A stretch of DNA of 64,000 bases, from positions 6,802,459 to 6,866,458 of the forward strand of contig NC_058167.1 of NCBI RefSeq assembly GCF_020080835.1. Direction: 5' to 3'. Under the pieces are notes generated by a model. It worked only from the letters and a program-made list of their open reading frames with translations. It was not told the origin of the DNA and searched no databases. The stretch comes from Cotesia glomerata. Its lineage: Eukaryota; Arthropoda; Insecta; Hymenoptera; Braconidae. This document shows, in pieces, positions 12,408-25,956 of this stretch. The stretch's first letter is position 1. Each line of letters opens with the position of its first letter. The translations under genes were made by a program, and so were the position numbers.

Positions 12408-14820
12408 TCACCACTCAGCATCACCATTTGCTTTTTGAAATACATAGTCTTTACCACTTAAATTCATTATTCCGTCTTTTAAATAAAATTTCCATTTATT
12501 TCTACTCCTCGTAATCTAAAATGAAAATATCGAATTACTTTTCATACCGACAAGATAAATAAATTATTTAAGAATATACAAACCTTATCATACTGGCATA
12601 CAACAACGTTATCAGTATCAAATAGATCTGTTGGATCATCGTCTGTAACGTCGTCCTCAGAATTAAGTGGTTCCTTAATTTTCAAAAAAATTTAATAAGG
12701 TTAAATAAAAAATGTAAGATATTTAAAAAATTTGTATATTGATAAACCTCTTCTCGAGCTCCTGCATCATCTTGTTCATCGTCATCTTTTTCGAGATCAT
12801 CATCATCATCTTCGTTATCATCTTCGTCATCTTCATCATCTTCGTCTTCGGAAGTGTCTCCATGTTGACCATCAAGTTGAGCAATATTACTTTGTCCCTA
12901 AAATATTTTCAATTAATAACATGTACTTTTTAAATACACAATAACATAATTTGATGATCATTAACTTTTAAACATACTTGATTTTGTACAGGCATTTGTT
13001 GCTGAACATTATTTGCCTGTGTCATAACTTGATTAATTTCAATGGGCATAGTTGATTGACCTTGTAAAGTTTTATCAACATGCTGTTGAAGTAGTTTCGA
13101 TGCAACATTCTCGGGAAAACCCATAGCTGCAGTTATCACAGGCCCCGTCAAAATAGTTGCTAACTGATTACCTAAAATACATATTTTTAATGAGAATAAT
13201 TAGTAAAAACTTATTTTTAAAACTACTAACATAGAATGATAGTGCTAAAATACCTTGGATAGCTGATGCAGGAACATGAATAGTTAAGACTTTAGGTTTT
13301 CCATCGCCTGTACTGGCATTACCAGGTAATGTTATTTGAATGGGAACTGGTCTCTCAAATAATGCTGGTGGTGGTGCAGAAACAACTTGTACTGGCATTG
13401 TGGCATGCTGCTGAATAGGAACATTAGCAGTCTGTGGAGGAACAACTCTCATTGGTTGTGGTTGAGGTTGACTTTGAACTATTTGCTGTGTCTGTTGCTG
13501 AGGATGCGATTGTGATTGAGTTGTAGATGAAATAGCTTGCATTTGTTGTTGAGCAAAATGATTACCAACATTTGCAGCTAAAATTATAGAAATTATTATT
13601 ATAGATTCATTCTATTAATTATATGATAAAAATTAAGTACACAGCAATTAATAATTAAAAATTAAAATATTCACCATTGCTAGAAGTAACTGTTTTGTTG
13701 GCTCCACTATTTTTATTAAGTATTAATATCTGAGGTGGTTGTGGTTCTGGTGGATCAGCATTTAACTCAACAGCTTTACTTTGAATCAATTTAGATTCCC
13801 ATATTTGTCTTAGTTCTTCTAGTACACCTTCATCTACACCTTCCTCAGTACACAGTGAATCTTTCACACCATTTATTACATCATCAATTACAGTATTATA
13901 AAGTTTCAACTGTAATTAAAATAATTATGATTATTATTGCATTTTTATCAATTAAATAATTATATTGTAATACAAATTTATTATTAAAAAATTAAAAATT
14001 CATGAAAAATCTTATCATTTCAGCAAAAAATAATCAATTACTTATTTGTTATAAATAATGATCATATCAATAATACAAACCAGACATATTTTTTTTTTAT
14101 ATCCAATGCGAATCACAATAAAAATTAATTAATTGTTAATCATTGCCATGACACCGGATTATTGAAACAATTATTTGTTTTAAAAACTCATAAAATCATT
14201 TAATTATCATCATAAACATATGCAATAATAAAATACGAGATACATAAGTAAAAAAAAAAAAGTGTGTGGAATTTTAATATGGTAAAAGATGATAATGGAT
14301 AAATTTATAAAAATTTTTTGTTTCAATACAACAGTGATAGCACGTATTTCAGCTAGATGGAATGATACATTATTTTTTTTTATTAATGGACATTATTATT
14401 CCATTACTCACCACACTGGTTTGGCTAAGGGCCATTGTCGGATGATTAATATTGTTAATCGTTTAGATGAAAAACAATACCAATAATCCTCAACAATTTT
14501 AAAAAAGAAACCCTCTGTAAGCCAAGCTGCTATCGTGTCGCTCTTCCTCTTTTATACTTTCTCAAGAGCTCTCATTCCATTCACAATATAGCCACGATCC
14601 ACGATGCTGGTCGACACAACTCTTTTATGACTAAGTGAGTCAAATTAATTTTTATTTTCGTTTACTTTTAATGATAAAATAAATTTTATTATTTATAATA
14701 AATTGTTTTAATCAAAACTATTAATTAATTAAAAGAAAGATATTTTTTATATTTTTACCTTAAATTTAAAAAAAATAATAAAAAAATTACCTGTTGCAAT
14801 CTTTTTGAATAAAGCGGCAT
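12408..14820 (-). CDS. TfIIA-L: Transcription initiation factor TFIIA large subunit (alpha/beta)
   Basis: Seven exons on the minus strand (14820-14791, 13909-13675, 13577-13254, 13171-12978, 12897-12748, 12673-12584, 12515-12408) give 376 residues, matching the family length. TFIIA stabilises TBP on promoter DNA. The N-terminal helical domain is LYNTVIDDVINGVKD...EGVDEGVLEELRQIWESKL. The middle is Gln/Pro-rich. An acidic Asp/Glu block follows (exon 5), and the C-terminal beta domain ends in NKWKFYLKDGIMNLSGKDYVF and AEW. The 10-codon first exon (MPLYSKRLQQ) is the least certain part: its phase fits, but exon 1 is short and an alternative promoter may lie at about 14,520-14,640. Proteolytic processing into alpha and beta chains is known for the family. 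Confidence 0.93.
14500..14660 (-). promoter_or_regulatory. Candidate TATA promoter inside TFIIA-L intron 1
   Basis: This block is more GC-balanced than the surrounding intron. On the minus strand it contains TATAAAAG (14,549-14,556) followed by AGGAAGAGCGACACGATAGC. It could be an alternative start for TFIIA-L transcripts that lack the tiny first exon. No splice donor could be assigned with confidence. Confidence 0.25.
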
Positions 14821-15893
14821 TTTTAAATATTTTTATTAATTACAAAGAATTGAGAGAATTTTAAGTTGTAAAAATATTTTTTTTTCTCTGTTAAATTTAT
14901 AAGCAATGAAAAAGATTATTTATTGGAATATTTTTCGTAAATTTGAACAATTTTACCATAATAAATTTTCTGCAACTATTGCGAAAAGAAAATGTCAAAA
15001 TATTGTAACAATTCATAAAAGCTTGTTTCCATAAAATAGGGATAGAAAATAAACCAATCCAGTAATTCATATTCTCCTATATAGATCAACGATGATTGGC
15101 TAATTTCATGGAAGCATAATCATGAAAATGAAGCCATAGGAAAAACGATAAGGATAGATAGCGAAAAGAGAAATTGTTGGTGCGACAGCGACGGGTCCTG
15201 TCGGACGGGACGACAGACGACATCGACATCAGTAGCGGTGTAGAGTATAGTATAAAGTATAGAAGTGCCTAAATGTAGCGCAGGACCATACTGGTTCTCG
15301 TTTGGGGATTGCTGATCTTAGTTTTTAACAAGGGTGGGTCTTACGGCTTCGTGGGAGGGGTCGTTAACTTCTAAATAGAATTGGAAACACTAACATTTAT
15401 TATACTTACAACTTACGTGGTGTATCATAAGTTATTTTTTATAAAACATAAATAATAACTGTGAATATATATTATATCATTTATTATTTAATAGAACAAT
15501 AAAGTTAAAGAAGTAATGCAGAAATAATTACCGTATATTATTTTAAAGGTGAAAGTAAATTATTATTTAATTTAAAGTGCCGACCACGAGGAAATTTTTA
15601 AATAAATTTTGATGTTGACATTTATACTGCGTGGATGACAATTGTGCAAAAAATATTTATTGGTTTGTAAGTTTTTTTTTTTTTGTTGATGTAATCATCT
15701 AAAAGTTTTTCCCTAATTCTACTACAGTTGTCTGTCTTATTCCCCTTGCAGTTAATTCCCATAACGAAAGTCGATTCCCTATCCCCCCGTATTCTAGAGA
15801 GTCGCTTGATGGCTGCTGCTGTCGTTTCACGAGGTGGGGGAAAACAAGCCTTGTCCACCTAATATTCATTCAACGAAGTTTATATGCAGGAAT
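14821..15893 (+). promoter_or_regulatory. TFIIA-L/dock intergenic region with dock promoter
   Basis: Divergent spacer. The sharply less AT-rich stretch at about 15,165-15,360 (GACGGGTCCTGTCGGACGGG and neighbours) stands out and could be a core promoter or non-coding exon of dock. A second such stretch at 15,720-15,890 immediately precedes the first dock coding exon. No other gene is visible. Confidence 0.4.
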
Positions 15894-16063
15894 ATGTCGA
15901 GCTTAAAAATTGGTAAGACATATTATTATCAATTCTGTTAAATATTTATCGTAGATATTACTTACTGTAATATTTGATAAGTATAAAGTTTAGCTATTCC
16001 ATTGATCAGTATTTTAGATGATTTTGCTGTCACATTGATAAGTTATTTATGCTCAAACAAATC

Positions 16064-16114
<51 letters not shown>

Positions 16115-19100
16115 TTCATTATTGAAATATTTATAATTTTTTTTTTTAGTTTATTTATCTTTTTTTGTAATTAATATACAATTGAAGAAATTTATATGGA
16201 AAATATGTAAAATTCGTACAATTTTCTAAACGAATGCTTGTAATCGTTTAGACATTTACTGTATATGTAATGTAGTGACTATTGTAGAAATATAGTAACC
16301 AGTAATAAGTAATAAGTAATAACAAAAAAAGGAAGAAAAAAATATCTACGTAATTACATACTTATTTATTTTAAATGACTCATTAGTTTATCATTTTATT
16401 CATGTGAATCATATTATTTTTGATTTTGTACTGCATGTTATAATTTGTTGCATGAATTATCAAAATTATTTTTGTGTATTTTTAAAAATTTTTATTTTTT
16501 ATTATGTTATTACATGCTTTTCAATGTATAAATTAGAAAACAAAAATAATTTATAAAAATTACTACTAAATAAATAATATGAGTTTTATATTTTTAACAA
16601 TTTTAAATAATAATCGGTGCAATTTCATAGTTAGAAATATTAATTTTATTCATGAACGATTAATCAAATTTAGTAATAATTCTATTATTATAAATAAATT
16701 AGAATTAATATAAATACTAAACTATTTTTTAACAAATAAATAATAATGAAATTTTGTTACTTGATTTTCTTTTTCATAAGTTATGGTTAAACACTTGTTT
16801 GGACTGATCTTACAAATGGATCCTGAATCAAAGCATCAATAGCCAGTTTATTCATCGGTAATTAAAACATACGAAAATGTTAATGTTGCAATAATATTAA
16901 AAGAAAAAAAATAAATAGAATAATATTTAATAAAAGGAGAAAAACAAATAAAGTATTGAAACAATATATTGTAAATCTGTAATAGAACGATAATAATAAT
17001 AAATAAAAAAGTTGAAGAATGATTGTCTACACTACTCATGCCGACGTCACAAACAGATTTGCGATTCACACGAGTAGTACATGAGTAGAAGTCGTTTCTG
17101 ACGGTCTCGGACTTAAACATACTTACATTTGCACATGGCAGCCATGAAGCATGGTACGTTTCATTTTTGTAATTGCATTTTATTTGCTTTTATTTCATAT
17201 TGCTTTTTTTATTTATTTATTTATTAAAACTAAAGCATGATAGTTGTTTAAATAAATATTAAATAATATGATTAAAATAATAACAGTATTGAGTAATTAA
17301 AAAAATTAATTTTATTTATTATTTTCAGGCAAGACAAATCAAGACGACGTATGTTACGTTGTCGCAAAATACGATTATGGAGCTCAGGGAGCACAGGAGT
17401 TGGATTTACGGAAAAATGAACGTTATCTGTTGTTAGATGATTCTAAACACTGGTGGAGAGTGCAGAGCGCACGCGGGCAAGCTGGGTACGTGCCGAGTAA
17501 TTATGTTAAAAAGGAAAAACCGTCCCTGTTTGACAGTATAAAAAAGAAGGTTAAAAAGGGTTCGGGTTCGAAAACCTTACCGTCCGGTAATTCACCTTCA
17601 CGTGCTGTCGAATCACCAATAATGGCACGAAGATTACCAGCCGATCCTAGTGAAGCAATAGGCACTGCGGTTGTTAAGTACAACTATCAAGCACAACAAG
17701 CAGATGAGTTGTCGCTGGTCAAGGGCACGCGAATCCTCATACTTGAGAAAAGCAACGATGGCTGGTGGAGAGGCCAAAGTGGCACTCAGGCGGGCTGGTT
17801 TCCCTCCAACTACACTCAAGAAGAGGGTGACGCTGACGATACGCTGCACACGTATGCTATGGCAGAAAACGTTCTTGACATTGTTGTCGCTCTCTACTCT
17901 TTTTCGTCTAACAACGACCAAGAGCTTTCTTTTGAAAAAGGTGACCGACTAGAGATCCTTGATCGTCCTCCAGCAGATCCTGAGTGGTATAAAGCGAGAA
18001 ACGGACAAGGTCAAATTGGTCTTGTACCACGAAATTATTTACAAGAGCTCAGTGAATATTTGACTCAACCATATCGCGATCGTGGCATGACGACTAGTGA
18101 AATTAGCACTGGAGACTCACTTGAACGAAGGCCTGATCCTGGAGATCGACCGCATCTTATTGGTAAACCCTGGTATTACGGCAGCATAACAAGATCTCAA
18201 TGTGACACTCTTCTTAATCAACATGGCCACGACGGCGATTTTCTTATTAGAGATAGTGAAACTAATGTAAGTTGACTTGTTTAATTTTAATTTTATAATA
18301 ATTATAATAAATCGCGTTACTAATGCCAAAAGGGCGCACCTCAACATCTACGCCCTTTTGACTCTGCAGAGCCAAAAGGGCGTATAAAAAAATTTTTTTC
18401 ACTCCAACTAACCTAAAAATGTTTATAACATTTAGATCTGTAAGAAAAGTGAATAAAAAAATTTTTTTTGTATACGCTCTTTTGGCTCTAAGACAAAAAA
18501 ATTCTAAAGCTAAAAAGGCGTATCATTTTTTTCAGTCTTAATTATTAGCCTTAAAAAAAAAAAAAAAAGTTATAACACTGATAAAAATAATGATTCTTCT
18601 ACTCATTTTATTTGAAGAGAATATGTATTTGATTAAAAAAGAAGAAAATAAAATATTAATTTAGCTAGGCACTATTCCGATGCCGTCTCCATATCTTTTG
18701 CTTCTAAAAGTAAAAAATAATAAATATATATTTCTTGTAAATTAAATCTAAAATAATTTAATCTTAAAACAAATTCATCAGTTGTTACCATCATCAAAGT
18801 ACAGATTTTTGTAATATCGATGGTATTTTTTTGGAACTGTGCCTGACGTATAAAATGAATAGAAATGAAAATTTTGTAATTGAGTCAAATGAATTTTTCT
18901 TCAAATAGAATGTTACTGTTATTTTGGTTTTTTTTTTTTTAATTCAAATCCATATTCTTTTTAAATAAAATGAGCTGAAAAGTCATTATTTTTGCCGGTG
19001 TTATAACTTTTTTTATTTAAGGCTAATAATTGATCATGATTAAAAAAAATAATACGCCCTTTTGGCTTTAAAATTTTTTTATCTTAGAGCCAAAAGGGCG

Positions 19101-19529
19101 TATACAAAAAAAATTTTTTTTATTCACTTTTCTTACAGATCTGAATGTTATAAACATTTTTAGGTTGATTGAAGGAAAAAAATTATTTTTATACGCCTTT
19201 TTGGCTCTTCAAAGCCAAAAGGGCGTAGATGTTGAGATGTGCCCTTTTGGCATTAATAACGCAAAATATATATTTATTAATTTTTGTTAATAATTTTTTT
19301 TTTATAGATGGGAGATTATTCAGTTTCATTAAAAGCACCTGGACGAAATAAACATTTTAGGGTACACGTTGAAGGGGCACTTTATTGTATTGGCCAAAGA
19401 AAATTTCATACACTTGATCAATTGGTTGATCATTATCAACGAGCGCCAATTTATACCAATAAGCAGGGTGAAAAATTATACTTGGTGCGTCCCCTGCCTA
19501 AAGGTAATTCTAATAACAACGGTTGCTAG
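15894..19529 (+). CDS. dock: Dreadlocks/Nck SH3-SH3-SH3-SH2 adaptor
   Basis: The main exons, 17329-18266 and 19308-19529, are preceded by either of two 19-nt first coding exons: 15894-15912 (MSSLKI-) or 17135-17153 (MAAMKH-). Both end in one G that completes the same glycine codon. The product is 392 residues in either form. SH3 domains lie at about 14-67 (ALYDY-like AKYDYG, WWRV, YVPSNYV), 119-172 (VKYNYQ, GWWRGQ, WFPSNY) and 190-245 (ALYSF, EWYKAR, LVPRNYL). The SH2 domain at about 287-379 has WYYGSI and the phosphotyrosine-binding Arg in FLIRDSE. The family links tyrosine-phosphorylated guidance receptors to actin regulators such as Pak and WASP/SCAR. The last intron, which splits the SH2 domain, contains a 949-bp foldback transposon. 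Confidence 0.95.
16067..16110. repeat. (TTA)n microsatellite
   Basis: About 14 uninterrupted ATT/TTA triplets in the first dock intron. Confidence 0.95.
18314..19262. mobile_element. 949-bp foldback MITE in dock intron
   Basis: The outer end GCGTTACTAATGCCAAAAGG recurs inverted at the right end with one mismatch (CCTTTTGGCATTAATAACGC). The arms run about 230-280 bp (18,314 to about 18,590; about 18,990 to 19,262). Each arm contains several copies of GCCAAAAGGGCG and its complement in both orientations, so an arm can also fold on itself. No frame encodes a transposase. Terminal duplications are not clear. Single-stranded it would form one large hairpin with a ~400-bp loop, within the dock SH2-splitting intron. 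Confidence 0.85.
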
Positions 19530-20522
19530 ATAAAACAAAATAATAAATGATAAAAGTCGCATTAGCGTTCTTCAATGGATTGTCAATGCAGATTACCCGC
19601 CATGCCTAGTAATATCATTTTCTCGTATGTTTATACATAACAATTAACATGATTGGTAAAAATTTATCTATTAGTGTTTTTATTATTTTATAAAACTATT
19701 GCTAATTAATTTATTATTATAAGTAAGTAATAATCTAATAATGCAATGATCTTGTTGGAGCTTCCAACTTTTTAGCAAAAAAATTAAAAAAGAAGAAAAA
19801 AAAAATTCGTAAAAAAAATTTTTAATAAAATTTATATACGAAAAATAACATTTAAGCTATTACAGCAACGTGATATCTATTAATAGTTAACACGAAGGCT
19901 TCTCTAATCTCTCATTTTTATATCAATCAATGTAATTGTAATACAGTGATACGACTGATCATGTTATCATTATTAATATATTATTAAAAAAAAATAACAT
20001 AGCCTGCAAGTGTAACAATTATTATATACGCTGATACTATATTTAATTATATGGATCTAGCGATTTTTGATTAAAGAGAAAAACAAAGACTAAGTGTTCA
20101 TTTGTGATTTTGTATTTATTAGAAAGTTTTTAAGTAAATAAATCATATTAAAGTGTGATTCATCATCTTCCGAACAACTTTTATTATTTTATAATTGTTC
20201 TTATCACTTAATTTAAAAATAATGTAAAAATAGAGATACTGCAATATAAAGAAATTAATTTTAAATTGGTAACAAATATTAATCTTTATTTAACGTGTAT
20301 TATTTTATACATAAATAAATCATATTTCAATTATATTATAATATAATATGAATAAAAGAATGACAGTCATGGAAGAAAAAGTGCTTAATAAATAATGGAA
20401 AAAAAGAAATAAAAATTAATGGCACTAAATGCCGTTAAAAATTATGTAATGGAATCCACCTACACTACATGTTTGTTTAACGTTATATTCTCAAGTTTGT
20501 TCAAAAACGTAAAATTTAATAA
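19530..20522. other. Intergenic between convergent dock and AGFG
   Basis: About 1 kb of A/T-rich 3' flanking DNA. No gene is seen. Confidence 0.55.
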
Positions 20523-23250
20523 TCATAAAAAGGGATTGTTCGAACTTCTTGTTGAATTTCCCACTCCGGTACCGACCTATGAGAAAAAAAAAACAATACA
20601 TTTTATCGAGTATTCAAATTATTATAACACATATAGTATTATCAGTACACATGCAAACTTGTTGTTTTTTATCAAAATTATACGGACAATATACATTACT
20701 CACCATAAAAGGATTTGCCTGATAAAGTGGTACAGTTGGATGCCAGGCTTTTTCGGAGAGCGAAGTCATCATTTGACTAGATGCAAGTACATCCGTACTA
20801 TTTGGAGTATTAAATCCTGTCCATCAAAATTTATTTAAAATATGTATGTACTAGAATTTAATATGCGCGCGCCTGAATATAGAGTTTGCATAAATTTTCA
20901 TGCTTATGATATATTCAATCAATCACCACGAATAAATTAATGCTACATATATTTTATCTCAATTTTATATTAGAATTTTATGTTTTTAAGGAGCATATAA
21001 ATTTGTTTTTATATTTAAAATAAATTTCAATTTTCTAACATTTTAAAAGCTTAAAAATTTGAAGATAACAAATTCTAAAACTGAATTCAAAATCGATTAT
21101 TTAAAATAATAATAATAATTAATAAATCATAAAACTTACCATTGGTTGTGGAGCACAGCGTTGAGTTAAATGGATTCGCAGAATTGTAGTAAGTATTATC
21201 CAAAGATTGCGTGTTATTATTGTTGATATTATTATTGTTGTTATTATTAATCGCATGAATTGATGGTTTCCACAAATCATTTCCCGTAAATGGGTTAGAA
21301 ATAAAATGATTTGTTTGATCCATGTTTGTCCAAAATGAGTTTGCTGCTGTATCATAAGAGCGGTCAAGATTTAAAAAAATTATTAAATCCTTTGTGATCG
21401 GTTAATTTTAATTTATACATAAATGTAGTACTTACTGTTTGTGTTACTTGCAATCCATGTCGGTGCGACATTAGGAACCTGCGTGTCTTCTCTCAATTGA
21501 GTTTTTTTCATCATTGAATCCAAGTCCTTCAAAGCAGCGTATCGGTCTTCGGGCGGTGGTGAGTTAACGCCATTAAAGTTGGATAAAAATTTTCCAGTTG
21601 AATTGAATGCATTTGATAAATCTTAATAAAAAATGACAATAACAGATCATTCTTTCGAAAAATAAAAAGCAAAAGTAAATTGATTTTTTTCCAGCTTACT
21701 TTTAGGAGATTCAAACGCAGGATTGTTATCAAAGTTAGCAAAAGAAGCTTGTGGTTGAATAGGCCCTGGAAATTGCGATGCTGGTGTAGAATTAACAAAA
21801 GGATCAGGTACTTGACTAAAATCAGCTACGAAATCTGCAGTAAATGTCGGAGTAGGCTCGGAAGTAGTCTTTTTCTTTTGATTAGGCGTACTTAACGTTG
21901 GTAACACGCCAACATGTGGCACTCGAGGTACATTAGTTTGAATTGATCGTAATGTTCTATTAGAAAATGCTGATTGTGCTTTTTGATTATTGCAATTGTC
22001 ACTGGCCATCGATGGATCTAAATAATATCTTTTATGTTCATACTTAGCAGACATCAGATCTTTCATTTTTTGTTCATCTTTAGTGTCAATAGTAATCGGA
22101 GTATTTGAATTGACTAACCCCAACCAGATTTTTTTACAGTATTCATTTCCACGTTGATTTATAAATTCAATCTCTTCAGCAGTAAATGTTGCCATAGAAA
22201 TAGATTTAACTCTGTGTGGTGGTGTTAAGCCTCGCCTATAAATTTTAAAAATAAAAAAAATTAATTAGGAAATTTATTTATTTGATTTTAATCATTATTT
22301 TTATTAAAAATCCATCATCAATATCGTTATCTAAGGTTGAAAAGGTTTTTGATAATAAATTTATATACGATTATTGTATAAATTCAACGGCGAAATGCAT
22401 AAATAATTTAAATAAATTAATTTGAAAATAAAATATTTATAAATTATTCATTATTAATTACTTTACAAGTCTAAGTCATGACGATATTGGAAAGTTTACA
22501 TTTTATCACTACACCAAATGACTCAGGTGTATACTTATATACATTCATGATATTTAACGAACTTGGTTTCCTATTTCTGTCGACTAAGACGCTTTGATTT
22601 CTAAGATTAATCTTAAACATGAATCATAAAAAAATTTTTTTTTAATTAAATACAACATTCATTTATTTAACATACTCGATTAAAAATAAGTGTTTATTTT
22701 TATTTATAAAAAATAAATAAAAATGATATTAATAAAAATTGTTTTTGTATTGAATGAATAAATTTCTGTTGATCTTGCATATAACTGACGTATATGACCT
22801 TCTTTACGACTGTTGCAAAATACTTGAACAATGAAATAAGCTGTCAATTGACTTTTGAAAAGATTTAAAGATTTTTTTTACTAATACTTTACTATTCAAC
22901 AATATTTTACAAGTAAATTTAATTAATAAAAAACAAAAAAAACAATTTAAAATGTAAAACGACGAAATATTTTTTCTTATATCACCTCTGATAAAATATA
23001 TACCTAGACTACATAATTGAACGAATAGAAGTAAGATTGCTGAAAATAATTATATTATTTGAGTTATAATACAAGGAAATACTTACAGTAGACCAGAACA
23101 TGAAGTACATACAAAAGAACCAATAGTCATATTGACGTATGTTGGTCCTCGTTGTCGACAATCAAAACATTCTTTATTACCAGGTTGTGATACTAATTCA
23201 CGAAGTATTTTCAGATGTTTCTCATCTTGCTTTCTCTTTGCAGACGCCAT
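20523..23250 (-). CDS. drongo: AGFG/Drongo ArfGAP-domain protein with NPF motifs
   Basis: Six exons on the minus strand (23250-23087, 22235-21700, 21621-21436, 21346-21140, 20816-20704, 20576-20523) give 419 residues. The N-terminus MASAKRKQDEKHLKILREL and the zinc finger C28-x2-C31-x16-C48-x2-C51 with RGPTYVN match human AGFG1/2 (Hrb) closely, followed by GLTPPHRVKSISMATFT. The tail is Ser/Thr/Asn/Pro-rich with Phe-Gly-like spacing and four NPF tripeptides, including the very C-terminus NPFL; these bind EH-domain endocytic proteins in the family. An asparagine run lies in exon 4, whose acceptor is a tandem CAG-CAG (NAGNAG), so one-residue variants are likely. Its role is Arf-linked vesicle trafficking or endosomal sorting, from family knowledge. 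Confidence 0.93.
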
Positions 23251-24284
23251 TGTTTTATTCCTTTCTTATTTACAATAAACTATAGTATAATGTTACGTCC
23301 ACAACAGTCCTCGCGTAACTGACGAACTGAACGTGAACTGACTCAATGAGCTCAAGAATCGGTGGATAGAGAAAACCGAGAACGCTCGAGTCGAAAAGAG
23401 AAAGAGATACCAGAGAAATACTACCATCTGAGTTAACGTTGTCTGCACAGGAAAAAAAATATAAAAACAAAAAAAAGAGAAAAAGTTACTCACAGCGTTC
23501 ATAAACTCAGCCAATTCACACATTCCAACTTTTACAAATTAAAAATATTTACTTCGCTGATAATATTACTCAATGGAATTTAAAGTTTAAAATAAGTATA
23601 TCAAAAATAAGTTGGCGCTGAATAATATTACATAAAATAAATATTTTTAAAGAGAACGCAAATTAAAGCTTTTTAATTATAAGCAAATGAAAAAAATATT
23701 TCGTGTTAAAAAATAAAAAAAAAGAAATTCACTTATCGTACTTACATGACAAATATGATAATATGACAGTACATTAGCTTTTTAAAAATAACAAAAATAT
23801 TTAACCATAAAAAAGATTAAATACATTTTTATTACACATCTTAAGCGCAAATGTGTTGTGTGTGTTTTATGATAGTTTTAAAGCTTTCGAATGATTTACT
23901 GACACTAAATCATTTCATGATCATTTCTACTTTTTTTTTATTGAGCTTAAAATAGAATGAAATTTACACCGTTATACAGACAAATTTCTGATAAATGAAT
24001 ATTTTAATTTACAAATAAAATCTGGGCTGAAATAATTTTTATTTAGTATGATAAAAAACTGATGAATGAATATTACTAGATATGTGGCACATGTAAAATT
24101 TCTAAACATAACAATTGCGCAGGTTGTCTTTCTTGCTCTTGTTAGTGATTTATGGAAAAGTTGTAACACAACTAAAAAAACTTTATAGATATTTTCTTTT
24201 TATCAATTTAATTTTTTCATCTACCTCCTAAAGTAGTAATTTTTTAAAAAATTTAGGACATAACTGTTTTCGGTTAAAATCATG

Positions 24285-24500
24285 AAAATGAAGTTTTTGT
24301 CAGATGACGTAGATGACGTTTAAAGGCCATGGAAACTATTTTGACTATTTCCGAGAGGATGTCTGTATATAGATATGTGTGTGTGTAAATGTCCTATACT
24401 TTCAAATGAATGTCACCGACTGATATTGTGATTGGAACATTCGAAAGAGTTCTCAATTTACTTAATTTACATTTCCTGATAGTTTGGAAAAAAAATGTTT
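24285..24500. repeat. Dispersed non-coding repeat
   Basis: A block with atypical composition: AGATGACGTAGATGACG, a GTGTGTGTG run and CATTCGAAAGAG. It resembles in style the block in NUBPL intron 1. Class unknown. Confidence 0.3.
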
Positions 24501-25079
24501 ATCTGTTAGAAAATTTTTAAATTATTTTTCCAATTAATTTAAAAATATTATCAGTTTTTTTTTTTATTTTTAATAACAAACTACATCAGATAAATACATT
24601 TGTTCGAAAAATATCGTTGAAAAATATTCTAAGTTATTTTATTAAATAATTTTTATATTATTAGACTAATTGATTTAAACGATGACAAAATTATTTAATA
24701 ATTATTTTTTTAATTTAACTTTTTAAAAAAATTAAAATAAATCTTAATTTTTAGCATTCATAATATACAATTTTATATTTGGAATTTGGTGAGGTTTTTC
24801 TTTAACTCGGTTAAATTCATGTATAAAAGTACGATAATTAAAAGTAAAAATTTGTTCAAATTATTCAAATCCGTAAATAGAAAATTATAATTTACTAAAT
24901 TATAAACATCCGATGAATTATATTCTAAATTATATTAATGAGCTTTGGATGTACCTTACTAATATATATCTTAATTTTTTGTAATTATTTTTTTTGAAAC
25001 TAAGTTAAACTATGTAGTAAAAGTTTTTATATGGCTTATTTCTCATTACGCAGTTTCAACTGATTCAAAATTTATTATT

Positions 25080-25200
25080 TTGAATTATTATTATTATATA
25101 TTATTATTATAATTATAATAATTATGGCCTTTAATTATAATAATTATTTAATTATAATAATTATTTAATTATAATAATTATTTATTATTATATATTTTAG
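25080..25200. repeat. AT tandem motif (TAATTATAATAATTATT)
   Basis: Three near-identical 16-17-bp units containing ATTATAATAATTATT sit between TTA/ATT runs. The units are palindromic and would form cruciforms. Confidence 0.75.
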
Positions 25201-25872
25201 TAATTTATGTTAATGAAGCAAATTATGTTTTCACGATTTTAGTATTTTAAGAATTAGACATTAGACATCAATAATGAAAACTGATTAAAAATTTTTGTTT
25301 AATACTTCAAGTGAGATAAAAAAAATTGATCACCTATTGTTATTGTAATCATTGAAAAATTAAATAGAATAATTCTGTATTTCACAGATTTGAGTCTGTC
25401 GTTCGGAGCTCTTTTTCATCATTTCTCTAGCAAATACTTATGACAACTGGCGTGACGATAATACTAAGTTACTATTGCGGAAAAATGGCGGTCTAATTCG
25501 AAAAATGTACTTAATTTTACTCTTACTACTTATAAAACTCTATAAAACATAAATTAGCATTAATAAATGTGAAAAAATTTAATAATCATTTCTAAATATA
25601 AATTATAAATTGAATCTTTGAAGTCCAAAGTAAGAAACTGTTAAAAGTAAATCGAAAACTTTAAAAAAGAAATCTAAGCCGAAAAAATTAGTTTAATTGT
25701 CACATTACAATAATTATTTTATAATTTTTGATAAAACTTATCAATAAGTTGTTATGAATTTGAATGATAACATAATAAAAATCGTTAAATTTTATTAAAG
25801 CTGATCATTTATTCAAAAACTTAAGAATGTTTTTTAATTAATTAATAATAATAATAAAGTGTCTATTCACAA

Positions 25873-25956
25873 GTAAAAAAGTCCTGATAAATCCACGCTG
25901 CGTGAATGTAAGGGCCTTTACATTTACGCGGCGTGGATTTATCAGGACTTTTTTAC
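25873..25956. repeat. 84-bp near-perfect palindrome
   Basis: GTAAAAAAGTCCTGATAAAT on the left pairs with its complement on the right, continuing through CCACGC..GCGTG to a centre at AAGGGCCTTT, with only a few mismatches. It has almost no loop. It is intergenic with no target duplication evident: a short MITE, or a processed hairpin if transcribed. Confidence 0.85.

Noticed and set aside
20419..20838. 139-codon plus-strand frame
   Set aside because: It overlaps the last two AGFG exons on the opposite strand and has no gene-like features.
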